Source of the DNA: Cladocopium goreaui
Lineage: Eukaryota; Sar; Dinophyceae; Suessiales; Symbiodiniaceae
NCBI GenBank assembly: GCA_947184155.2
Contig: CAMXCT020000254.1
Span: 202,001 to 266,000, forward strand
Length of the DNA stretch: 64,000 nucleotides
Reading direction: 5' to 3'
Below the pieces are notes generated by a model that was not told where the DNA came from, ran no database searches, and saw only the letters and a list, made by a program, of their open reading frames with translations. Position 1 is the first letter of the stretch. Each line of letters starts with the position of its first letter. The position numbers and the translations under genes were made by a program. Below are positions 22,441-33,200 of the stretch, in pieces.

Positions 22441-23705
22441 GAGAAGAAGGAGAGGGAGAAGGAGGCATTCGGCATTCTGATAAAATCTAGACCCCTTCAC
22501 CTGGCAGATGGGGAAGAAGTGAACATCATCTAACCATGGTGGTTTTCATGGGACAATTATATAGAGTATAGATGTGATTTTCCCATCATAAATGGTCGTT
22601 TAGCTACAAACGGTATCTATAAATGGTAGGTTACATTGAATTGTCTGTAAGTGCTAGGTTTCGATGGTCATTTCATCCTATGAAACCATGGTTTCTGAAG
22701 GGTGTTCAATACCGGGGGGATAGGACTGAATCAGCTAAACTGATAATAAGTTAGTTGTAGTTACATCCCGTTAAATCCCATTTTTTGTTGGTTTAATCAT
22801 GTTTAATCCCTATTCTTGCTGGTTAAATCCTGTTAAGTTTGTTTTAATGAAGGTTTTATCAGGGGTGCCAACCATCTCTGCAGCTTGGCAGCTTCGAGCA
22901 TAAGGATGTTCATACGCCTCTGCTTGCCTTGGGTCACCAGGGATCAGTGGATCGGCTTGGGGAAATATAGAGGAAACCCAACGTCCTTTTGGAATTCTGG
23001 ACAACATATTGGTAAAGCATGTTGAAAAAAACTTATGGTATCTTATGGTAAAACCAGGAGATGTTCCTGCAGACTTTCCCTTCATCCAATTCGGGGAAAG
23101 GAAGGGCTATCTCAACTTCAACTTGAAAAGGAAATGCGATTTCAACTTTATGGTCCGGCATTCAATGTTCAAGGAATGCTACATGAAAGCAGAACAATGC
23201 CAACTCTTCAAAACTTGTGACAACAAATTCTTAAAGTCCTAAAGACCATGCAACTGTCCAAACTATCCCTGTCTCTCCACGATTTTGATATAATTTACAC
23301 TCGGGTAGTTTTCATAATCTTTCACTGAACTTTGGCACGAGGGATGATTCCGAGTATCCGAGCGCTGATCCAAGCGACAAAGAGGCATGTACTTGATCTG
23401 GTGGACCCTGCAGACATGCCACGATTCCTGAGAGACCAGGAATCCCTTTAAGCGATAAAAACAATTCCACAAACCTCCTGATGTTTGTTGTAGTTGCCTC
23501 GTGTTGGCGGTAAATGTGGATGAACAATGACTATATAAAATCAATAAATATATATCATTAAGTATACATGTAATATAATGACATAAGTTAACCTAATACA
23601 AGTAGAACCCGCACAAGGCGGGTGGCGGAAATTTCCAGGTTTAAGAAGTGTAACATAGTGTAACGCTATAGGATCCAAAGACAAGGTTTGCCTATAGGAG
23701 ATGCA

Positions 23706-24135
23706 GCGGACCCCCACAGCTTCTCAACTCTGTTCTTTGAATTCGTCGTCATTCTGCCTCACCCCTTTTCAATTGTGACCACCACTTCTCAACTCTTCTC
23801 AGGCCATCTCAGCTCTTCTCAATTTTGCAACTCTTTTCAACAGCTCTCAAAGTTGTTCCATCTCTTCCCACCTCAGCTCAACTCTTTTCACCTCTTCCCT
23901 GCTCTTCCCAACTCTTCTCAAGGACTCTCACCTCTGTCCACCTGGTCTCAACTCTTCCTCTGCCCACCTGGTCTCAACTCTTCTCAACTCGTCTCAACTC
24001 TTCTCACCTCTTGCCACCTCTTCCACTCTTCCCACCTCTTCTCACCTCCGCTCAACTCATCTCACCTCTTTCTCAGCTCATCTCAACTCTTCTCACCTTG
24101 GCCACCTCTTCTCAACTCTTCACCTCCTGTCACAG
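23706..24135. repeat. Pyrimidine-rich tctcaactct repeat
   Basis: Degenerate 10- to 12-bp units such as tctcaactct, tctcacctct and tcccacctct make up the tract. Plus-strand G is rare. It leads directly into the aagctttt satellite at 24136. The 489-codon open frame spanning both is not a supported gene. Confidence 0.85.
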
Positions 24136-24960
24136 AGATGCTTACACACAGAGCAAGCTTTTGCACACAGCAAGCTTTTACACACAGCAAGCTCTTACAC
24201 AGAGAAACTCTTGCACACAGAAGCTTTTACACACAGCAAGCTTTTACACGCGCACAGAGAAGCTTTTACAGCAAGCTTTCACACAGAGAAGCTTTTACAG
24301 CAAGCTTTCACACAGAGAAGCTTTTACACAAAGCAAGCTCTCACACAGAGAAGCTTTTGCACAGAGCAAGCTTTTACACAGAGAAGCATTTACACAAAGC
24401 AAGCTTTCAGACACAGCAAATCTTTAAACAGAGAAGCTTCACATCAAGCTCTTACACAAAGAGAAACTTTTACACAGCACAAGCTTCTTCACAAAGCACG
24501 CATTTGCACAGAGAAGCTCTAACACAGAGAAGCTTTTACACAAAGCGAACTTTTCCACAGAGCAAGCTTTTGCACAGAGGAGCTTTTACACAAAGCAAGC
24601 TCTCACACAGAGAGCTTTTGCACAGAGAGCTTTTGCACAGAGAAGCTTTTGCACAGAGAAGTTTTTACAATCTTTTACACACAGCAAGCTTTTCCACAGA
24701 GCAAGCTTTTACACAAAGCAAGCTCTCACACAGAGAAGCTTTTGCACAGAGAAGCGTTTACAATCTTTTACACACAGCAAGCTTTTACACAGAGAAGCTT
24801 TTACACAAAGCAAGCTCTCACACAGAGAAGCTTTTGCAGCACAGAGAAGCTTTTACACACAGCAAGCTTTTAAAAATTTTACACAGAGAAGCTTTTACAC
24901 AAAGCAAGCTTTTGCACAGAGAAGCTTTTACACACAGCAAGCTTTTACACAGAGAAGCTG
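24136..24960. repeat. 15-16 bp aagctttt satellite
   Basis: Units are of the type acacagagaagctttt and acacaaagcaagctttt (AAGCTT in most). The layout resembles the satellite at 1766-3045 (acacacagaagctttt variants), so the two arrays probably share an origin. Confidence 0.88.
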
Positions 24961-24989
24961 CTGCACAGGATGCGCCAAAACGGAAAAAT

Positions 24990-26290
24990 ATCCCTTGCCA
25001 AAGCACCATTCGCAACTTATCATGCTGCCATGACAATGCGATTTACGATTCTCAGCTGGAAAACACAAAAGTATTACGCACCCAGTCGCGGCAGCGAGGA
25101 ACCTTGACGCAGCCATTCCACTGTGATCTGCAGAGACTGAGATGCAAAGCGCAATAGAATCATACGCACATCGGCTACACAAATTGCAGCTCCAAAACCG
25201 GATCTCGACGCCCAAGCGGAGGAACGACGAGTTTGAAGCACACTTTAGACTCTTTATAAAGAATTTGCAAAGAAAATCATCAACACCACACCCAATAGAT
25301 CAGGTTTGGCAATTTCCTGCCGAAAAATTCCGAAAAGGTAATTAATTCCTTATCTTAGACAAAAATAACTATTAGTTTTTTTTGTCCTTACCTAAACTAG
25401 TCAATTTTTCTTGCCTTAACTATAATTTTTTACTTAACTTTCAACGAAAGTTTGCACGCAAACTTTCAACCCCGCCTCGCCAGTTTGCATGCACACTTTC
25501 AACCTCCCCTCGCAAGTTTGCAGGCAAACTTTCAACCCCCCACGCAAATTCGAGTGTAAACTTGCACCACCATTTGCCTGCAAATGCTTGCATGCGTGTC
25601 CAAGGGCGCAAATTTGCTTGCAAACTTCCAGCCCCGCCTCGCGAGTTTTCGCGCAGACTTTCAACCCCGCCTCGCAAGTTTGCGCGCAAACTTTCAACCT
25701 CCCCGCGCAAGTTTGCATCCAAACTTTCAACCTCGTCGCGCAAGCTTGCATGCAAACTTGCAGCCCCGCCTCGCAAGTTTGAATCACTTTTTAAAAAGAA
25801 TTTGCAAAGGAAAATCATCACCAAAATGAAGAAAAATGTTGCCAAAGCACCATTCGCAACTTATCATGCTGCCATGACAATGCGATTTACGACGATTTAC
25901 GATTCTCAGCTGCAAAACAAAAAAGTATTTCGCACGCAGCCGCAGCAGCGAGGAACCTTGACGCAGCCATTCCACTGTGATCTGCAGAGACCGAGATGCA
26001 AAGCGCAATAGAATCATACGCACATCGGCTACACAAATTGCAGCTCCAAAACAGGATCTCGACGCCCAAGCGGAGGAACGACGAGTTTGAAGCACTCTTT
26101 AAATGTTAAAAGGAAAATCACCAGCACCAACATGGAAAAAAACTGATGCCAAAGCACAATTCGCAACTTTCACGCTGCCACATTACAATGCGAATTACGA
26201 TTCTCAGCTGCAAAACCGAAAAGTATTGCGCACGCAGCCGCAACAGCGAGGAACCTTGACGCAGCCATTCCGCTTGTGATCTGCGCAGAC
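24990..26290. repeat. Three partial copies of a roughly 300-bp repeat
   Basis: The segment containing gccaaagcaccattcgcaac, atgcgatttacgattctcag, gaggaaccttgacgcagcc and ggatctcgacgcccaagcgg occurs at about 24990-25290 and 25838-26110. A shorter, diverged third copy lies at about 26145-26290. Conservation is high, but frames differ and no protein family is recognisable. Confidence 0.8.
25440..25790. repeat. 33-bp tandem repeat with internal palindrome
   Basis: About ten units contain cgcaagtttgc.tgcaaact and ttcaacc(c/t)c. Each has a near-perfect palindrome of the type AGTTTGCGCGCAAACT. The array lies between two copies of the roughly 300-bp repeat. Confidence 0.85.
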
Positions 26291-27530
26291 TGAATTGCAC
26301 AACACAAAAGAATTGCATCACACTACTTTACAATACATCGCTTTGATGCACCAGTTTCAATGCACAAAGTGTTTCAACACATGCCACATGCAAAACACAA
26401 TAGCACAGCATCAACAAAGAAGAGAAAAAGTCACCCGCAACCCTCAATTCCACTGCGCGCGCAAATCAAGCAAGATTCCATTGCAAAGCGGCGATGCCGG
26501 AACCGTCGCGCGCGCGAGACAACTTTTCTCCGCAACGGAACCTCCGTTTTCCCCAACAAAAACAATGTTTCGTGCAAATCCCAACATTCAAATCGCATCC
26601 ATGATGTAGCAGTTGCCATGTGATCTGCCAAGAATGACTTGCAAAAGACAATCAGAATCGCAAGACAGGATTGGAGAACAAGTACCCTTCGACAAGCCTT
26701 GGCGCAGCCGTTCCACTGCGATCTGCACAGACTGAATTAGCACAACACAAAAGAATTGCAACACACTACTGTAGAACACATCGCTTCGATGCACCAGTTC
26801 CAATGCACAAAGTGTCTCAAGACATGCAAAACACAATAGCACAGCATCAACAAAAAAGAGAAAAAGTCACCTGCAACCCTCAGATCCACTGCGTGCGCAA
26901 ATCAAGCAAGATTCCACGGCAAAGCGGCGACGCCCGGAACCGTCGCGCGCGCGCGAGCCAACTTTTCTCCGCAACGGAACCTCCGTTTTCCCGAAAAAAA
27001 AACCATGTTTCGTGCAAATCCTACGAGTAACATTCAATTTGCATCCATGATGTAGCAGTTCCAATGCGATCTGCCAAGAATGACTTGCTAAAGACAATCA
27101 GAATAGCAACACAGGACTGGAGAACAAGTACCCTTCGACAAGCCTTGGCGCAGCCATTTCACTGCGATCTGCACATACTAATTTAGCGCAACACAAAAGA
27201 ATTGCAACACACTACTGTGGAACACATCGCTTCGATGCACCAGTTCCAATGCACAAAGTGTCTCCAGCATCAACAAACAAGAGAAAAAGTCACCTGCAAC
27301 CCTCAGATCCACTGCGTGCGCAAATCAAGCAAGATTCTATAGCAAAGCGGCGACGCCCGGAACCGTCGCGCGCGCGAGCCAACTTTCCTCCGCAACGGAA
27401 CCTCCGGTTACCCGAAAAAAAAAGTAATGTTTCGTGCAAATCCCAACATTCAAATGGCATCCACGATGCAGTTGCCATGTGATCTGCCCAGAATGACTTG
27501 CAAAACACAATCAGAATTGTAACTTCTCTG
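26250..27530. repeat. 444-bp tandem repeat, three copies
   Basis: Units are anchored at cagcc(a/g)tt(c/t)c near 26262, 26707 and 27150, giving periods of about 445 and 443 bp. Each contains agaattgcaacacactact, atgcaccagttccaatgcac, a (CG)n run and gcaacggaacctccg. The third copy is truncated at its right end by a CT-rich tract (27530-27740). Confidence 0.85.
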
Positions 27531-27740
27531 CTCTACTCGTCTCTTCCGTACTCTACTTTTCTCAACTCTACTCTATTCAACCTATACCCAACTTCTACTC
27601 TACCGCTACCTCTACCTGTACGCCTGCTCCGCTTCTACTCAGCTCTGCTCTACTCTATAATCTCCTCTACTCTACTCTACTCTCCTCTATTCTCTACTCT
27701 ACCATCTTCCGTAGTCTACCTCTACTCCACCTCTACGCAG
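27530..27740. repeat. CT-rich ctctactcta tract
   Basis: Degenerate repeats of tctactctac and tctcctctac separate the 444-bp repeat from the 64-bp repeat. There is no coding signal. Confidence 0.8.
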
Positions 27741-27746
27741 GTGCAG

Positions 27747-28365
27747 ACTGGACACAATGATATTTGGGGTAATGAGAATGTAACTTCTTGATCTCTTGGG
27801 GCCCATGCCAACTGGACACAATGCTCCCTGTGCTAATGAGAATGTAACTTCTTGATCTCTTGAGGCACATGCCAACTGGACACAATGATCTTTGGGCTAG
27901 TGAGAATGTAACTTCTTGATCTCTTGGGGCACATGCCAACTGGAGACAATGCTCTCTGTGCTAATGAGAATGTAACTTCTTGATCTCTTGAGGCACATGC
28001 CAACTGGACACAATGATCTTGGGGCTAGTGAGAATGTAACTTCTTGATCTCTTGGGGCACATGCCAACTGGACACAATGCTCCCTGTGCTAATGGGAATG
28101 TAACTTCTTGATCTCTTGGGGCCCATGCCAACTGGACACAATGCTCTCTGTGCGTATGAGAATGTGACTTTATGATCTCTTGAGGCACATGCCAACTGGA
28201 CACAATGATCTTTGGGCTAGTGAGAATGTGACTTCATGATCTCTTAAGGCATATGCCAACTGGACACAATGATCTTTGGGCTAGTGAGAATGTGACTTTA
28301 TGATCTCTTAAGGCACATGCCAACTGGACACAATGATCTTTGGGCTAGTGAGAATGTGAAAGTCC
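27747..28365. repeat. 64-bp tandem repeat, ten copies, constant period
   Basis: The marker ACTGGACACAATG occurs at 27747, 27811, 27875, 27939 (one substitution) and onward to 28323. The distance of 576 bp from first to last is nine periods of exactly 64 bp. Units contain gagaatgtaacttcttgatc and ggcacatgcca. The few variants (cttgggg/cttgagg, ctccctgtgctaat/ctttgggctagt) alternate between units, suggesting a partial two-unit higher-order repeat. Confidence 0.92.
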
Positions 28366-29341
28366 GTAACCCGGAGTTTCCTCCATGAATTTTCCTTTGA
28401 CACTATAATGCAATGTCAAAATAGCATATTCTTAAACATAAAGCAAAACAATACAATATACAGTTTACGATAACTTACAGCATAAAATTGTACAATGCAC
28501 ATACAATTACACTTGCAATCACAAGACAGAAATATAATACAATAAACATTGATATCACACAACATAATATATGTAATTCAATATATGACCAAAAACAAAT
28601 AACATAGCTGAAGGTTATTTTGCAAACATAAAAACATGTGATGTACTGAATTAAAAGCAAATGGCTTATCATACAACATCTTGTCAAATAATATCAAATA
28701 AAATAAGTCAATATAGTAAATAGAACATACTTCAAGAAACTGTAATATAGTAATGCGAACCAATATATCACAGAAACGCATAATGTCAAAAATAAAAATA
28801 AAATAACATTATGTGGCTTGCAATACAAAGGTACATGTTGTTAAACAATATTATAATAATTAAAAACTATTTTTGTTGTCATATATTGCATTACATGTTA
28901 TGCTTTTGTAATAGTTTGAAGCAAGCTATCTTCTTTGATATCATCTTACATTATTCTTTGTTAGAGTTATATTATATCCACGCATCTTTCAATATATTCA
29001 TATATTATTGTAAATTCTCAAATATGCCTTTGAGTGATCGTTGGAAACAATGTTGGGGGATGATCTCAAAGATCCTCGAAGATCCACAAGTGGGGTTCAC
29101 ATTCAAAGGCCTAGGGCAATGCATCATTGGGCATTGAAGTTATTTAGATTGTTTATAAATTACCAGCGTGAATTCCCCCAATCTATCCAAACAAATTGGG
29201 CGAAATAGCTACTATACTTACTATATCTTACTATAATGATACATTATCATATATTTGATACAATTTGGTAAGCTCCCGACAATGAAATCCACCGAACGGT
29301 CCTAGGTCGTCACTATCATCTTTCTGGTGACGTCGCCGACA
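28366..29341. other. AT-rich unrecognised sequence
   Basis: A strongly AT-rich segment with short open frames on both strands and no motif I recognise. Around 29160-29330 the sequence becomes more balanced ahead of a small open frame. Confidence 0.35.
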
Positions 29342-29650
29342 ATGAACAACGCAATGCACGTGAATATAGGACTGCTCATCCTAGATAAGATGGAAAATGA
29401 AGAAGTAATTTATAGAAAACTTACAGACCTTAAAACCGATGAGCATAGATACTCCAAGTTGTTGGTTGATGAGAGCTGTTGGCCTAGTTGGAGGATTTCC
29501 CTGGATAGTAGGATAGTCATCGACGACCGGCTTTTTCAAGTTTTCTTGCTTCGCCACGATGAAAGTTACCCATTCTGCTGGGCAAGACTAAATGAACACA
29601 TGTTCAAAGTTCAAAGTTCAGATCAACAAATATGGATTAAACACTATTAA
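29342..29650 (+). CDS. Hypothetical 102-aa open frame
   Basis: This frame is open from ATG at 29342 to a TAA at 29650. The product has an acidic and basic mix (ENEEVIYRKLTDLKTDEHRY) and several Trp and Cys residues, so it is less compositionally skewed than the surrounding chance frames. I recognise no domain, signal peptide or membrane segment. It may be a fragment of an exon or a chance frame. It lies just upstream of the LTR retrotransposon insertion and is not cut by it. Confidence 0.2.
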   Translation: MNNAMHVNIGLLILDKMENEEVIYRKLTDLKTDEHRYSKLLVDESCWPSWRISLDSRIVIDDRLFQVFLLRHDESYPFCWARLNEHMFKVQSSDQQIWIKHY

Positions 29651-29969
29651 ACATGTACTACAAGATGCTAAGAGTAAACGTCGAATGCAGCATCTACTGC
29701 ATTCTGTCCACGTGCGGCCGAGTTTCTTTCCTTGATCCGATCTCGCGTAATTTTTCGAGGCCGATGGTGACCTTCACTGTTACTGTTCCGTATCGTTGCT
29801 TGTATTTACAGATGGTTCCAAGGACAGGACTCTGCAAGATATTGGATGACACACAGGACAAGGTATTATTCCTCTTCAGTTGCAATAACCCTACCATCAT
29901 CAACACTCATCTAAATTTATGCAAAACCGCAACTTCACTTTCTGTGAACTGTTGAAACTTGCAACGGCA

Positions 29970-29974
29970 AATGC
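29970..29974. other. Target-site duplication AATGC, left
   Basis: AATGC directly precedes the left LTR and is repeated exactly at 38773-38777 after the right LTR. A 5-bp duplication is the usual footprint of copia-type integrase. Confidence 0.93.
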
Positions 29975-30287
29975 TGTCACTGCGACACTGGTAGCACAAG
30001 ACAACAGCAAGTGGTGCACGTTGCACCCAAAGAAACTTGTTGCACTTCTCGATTTGCTGTCACTCCTTTTCAGCCAATCCTCACGAACGGCTTCTTGCCA
30101 CCAGTATGGCGTCGCAGGAGGTGCAACTGCTTGCACCAAAAGAAAACAGTAGCCGCAGAGTCTAACGTTTGTTAGACAGGCTGAAGGGGTCCCTTTTGAG
30201 ATGTAAAAGGAACGTCACAAACATATGAATGACATGTTCTGCCAACGGAAGTGAAATGTTCAAATGGCTGAACCATGAAAACTGACA
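29975..30287 (-). repeat. 3' LTR (left)
   Basis: 313 bp, TGTCACTGCG...AACTGACA on the plus strand. It differs from the right LTR by A/G within acaagacaacag (plus side near 30003) and T/A within ggcttcttgcc. The stop of the pol frame (30172) lies inside this LTR. The preceding AAACCTTTGGGGCA on the minus strand is a weak polypurine-tract candidate. Confidence 0.95.
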
Positions 30288-33200
30288 TGCCCCAAAGGTT
30301 TTCGCTGTAGTTGGTAGAATCATGTCGTTGGATGAGCTGTTGCCACGTCAAGTCAGACGGTGGTTCAGCAAAATCATCTAAAATCTTCTCAGAAAGCCCT
30401 TTGGCCTTCTTACGCTTTGCTGCAATGAACTCCGGGTCATACTTCACCACCCACAATTGGCCTCGTTGAAGGAAATGAAGTAGGGCTTCCGCAGCGACTG
30501 CTTTGGTAAGGCCGTCAGCCAATTGAGCATCCGATGCTACCCAGAGAAGTGGTGTGTTCTGTTTTCTGAGGTTCTCTGTGATGGCCATTAAATCCAGCGC
30601 TGCATATTTTTCTTTCATAGAAAAAGCTGATGAAGCTCCCTCGCCCTTGTAGAAGGCGTCATAGACGGACTTCGCATCGATGATCACAGCGCCTGGGATT
30701 TTTGAAGTTGCCAACTCAGGCTGTCGAAGGTTGAGCTCATAGCCAGTCAGCTCAGCCCATTCAGCACTGATGTACATGAGCTCCTGCTCGCCATCACCTA
30801 GGGCCTGTATTTCGGCCGACAACGAAGACTTCGCCACCCGGCCAAGTTTTCCACTCTTCCATGAAATAGGGTTTGCCACACCTTTCTGCCCATTGAGGAA
30901 GGCAGAATGCACCATTGCAACCATGTAGCCTCCAGTTGAAGACATATCAGGCCTATTGCCAACGGCTGCGTCTGTCCAACATGCAAATGCTATGTCTTCG
31001 TCTCTTTGGATTCCAAGGTTCTTGATGGCAATGGACTGAAAACGTTGAGCGTGGCATTCTCGGCAGAGCTTGTTGATCTGGTGCAAAATGTCCTTAGAGC
31101 CTCGGGGCAATGCGGACTGCAACCAAGAAAGTTTTGCCGAGTGCTGGGGCCCAGTTTGAATTGCTCTCCATTGTATGGCGCCCAACACGGCGCGAGCTTG
31201 GGTCATCTCCTCTGGGGAAATGTGGTCCACCTTGTCATTGATGGTGATCTGGTTGATCTGCTCCACGTAGTTGCTGTGGTTAAACGTGAAACTGTAATCT
31301 GCGTTTTGCTCCAGAGCAACACCACAATGAGCAAAAGATTGCTCTTCCCAGGGGCTCCACACAAAGGCCTGCTTGAAGAGCTCCACAGTCTTGATCCATT
31401 CTGGATTCTCCCACTCGCCGGCCACCAAGAAGTCATCAACGTGGCTGGCAAAGTAGCCAATGGTCCTTCCAGACCGGGCATCCTGTTTGATCCAGATGCA
31501 AGGGTCTGTCTTGAGCCTCTTCATGGCACATTTATTGGCGGCCACTTCATCCACCTCGCCAAACCATTCACGAGGGGCAGAGACCAAACCATATGCGGCC
31601 TTCAACATGCGAGCTCCTTCACCGGGAGGAATGCCCATTGATTGGGCCAATTCGGCCACTGGAGTGATGAAGATGTCCCTGTGCTTTTGGGTCTGACGAC
31701 CTTGTAGAAACGCAGATTTGGCATCAGCTTTGTAGGTCTTCCAGCGTCTCACAGTCGACAGGGAAAGGCACAGTTGGCGGGATCGCCGGCTCAAGGTTGG
31801 GGCGGCGGTCTCCAGGTTGCCAAGGTCAGGGTCAGTGAAACCCAGCAGCACAATTCGTGCTTTGCACTTCACCTTTGTCTCATCATCATCAACCGACTTG
31901 AAAACCAAAACCCATCGAGTTCTCATCAAACGACTCGGTGGAATAACCCCTTTGAAACGCTCGCAAACTTTCTGCTGCACCCATTGGGAAACTTCCAACT
32001 GCTTTGCCTCAGCCATCGCAGCACGTTGCGTAGCATTGAGTTTGTGCCAGGCAACTTCAGCACCTTTCGATACTGACTTTGCTGCAAATTTGGCAGGGTT
32101 CTTCAGGACCTTTTTCCACTCCGTCTCATCCTTGGGCATGTCGATGATGACACCAAAGATGTCATTCTCGGAGTCGTCCATTACCCAAAAATTGGAAGCA
32201 GGTGGTCCAGCAGCGGGATCTCCAAGTTGTTTCATCACATGAAAAGGGCGGTCAGCCATCTCATGAGATCTCCGGAGGTTTGCAAACTCAGTCCTCCTTC
32301 TCTTCAGCTCTTCATCTGCAATTGTTCTCATAGGCATGTAGCGAGGATCTTCCAAAAGACGATCCACATCAAGGTCTTCTGGCCTTTCTTCACCTGGAAC
32401 TTCTGCAGAAGGTTGATCTTGTTCTGAATCTCGTTGATCTTCAGGAGGTAGTTCATCATCAGCGGGGATCAACTCTTCATCAGAGTCCACCATGTCAGGC
32501 TGAGTGGGTTCAGGTGAATCTGCAGGTCTGGAAGCTGAAGCAGAAGAGGTTGCATCTCGCTTGGGCTTGAAGATTGTGACCTTTGGTTTGTTGAGAGAGC
32601 CAGGAGGTCGTCCTCGTCGAGGCGGCTCTTTGGTCAAGTCCTCATATTCACCTTTCTGCAAGGTTCGTCCCAGGGAAGTAAATGTCCAGGGCAATGTTGG
32701 TGCCTCTGTGGCTTCAGCGATAAGCTTTTCACGCTCACTGGCATGGCGCAATTGGCTTGAGTGGGTCTTCTTGAGACGCCCTTGAGAAATAATCCAAACC
32801 ACATTTGATGGAGCACGTGTCGCTCCTTCATCCAAAACTCTGGTCTCGGACGCCAAAACACGTCCAGGTCCAAACCACCTTGACACTTTCATAGAAGGCG
32901 TGTCAAGCAAGGCATGAGCAGGGGTATCTGCTGGGGTCTTGAACCTTTTGTAGTAGACCAGGTCACCAGGGATGAACTGTGTGGATTTCTGGACCTTTGC
33001 ATTGAGGGCTCGAGAAATCTTGGCTTGTGCTTGAAGTTCACGATAGCGACCTTCAGCTCGTAGTCGTCGTTGAAGACTGCGATGCATCTCAGATGAGGGA
33101 TCGCTCTGAGCACTTGCAAGAGCCAAGTTATCTCTTTCATCCACATCACGGCCAAAAGCCCATTGGTTGGGAGCATAGCCTCCAATCCGTGCAATGCGAT

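Larger units (their letters stand above)
20254..23705. other. Unrecognised sequence, no supported gene
   Basis: Short open frames exist on both strands (for example 23009-23242, 77 codons), but none has a recognisable domain. Features seen: a small hairpin TCCGCC / GGCGGA around an A8 loop near 20706-20731, two short tandem repeats listed separately, and a hairpin-forming cccgcacaaggcggg at 23607-23621 resembling 15852-15866. Confidence 0.4.

Noticed and set aside
23688-25157. 489-codon plus-strand open frame
   Set aside because: It starts at a non-ATG-like position in pyrimidine repeats and runs through the aagctttt satellite into a dispersed repeat. Composition is fully explained by repeats.
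31006-31641. 211-codon plus-strand frame opposite the reverse transcriptase
   Set aside because: It is an antisense shadow of the pol frame, which has clear catalytic motifs on the minus strand.
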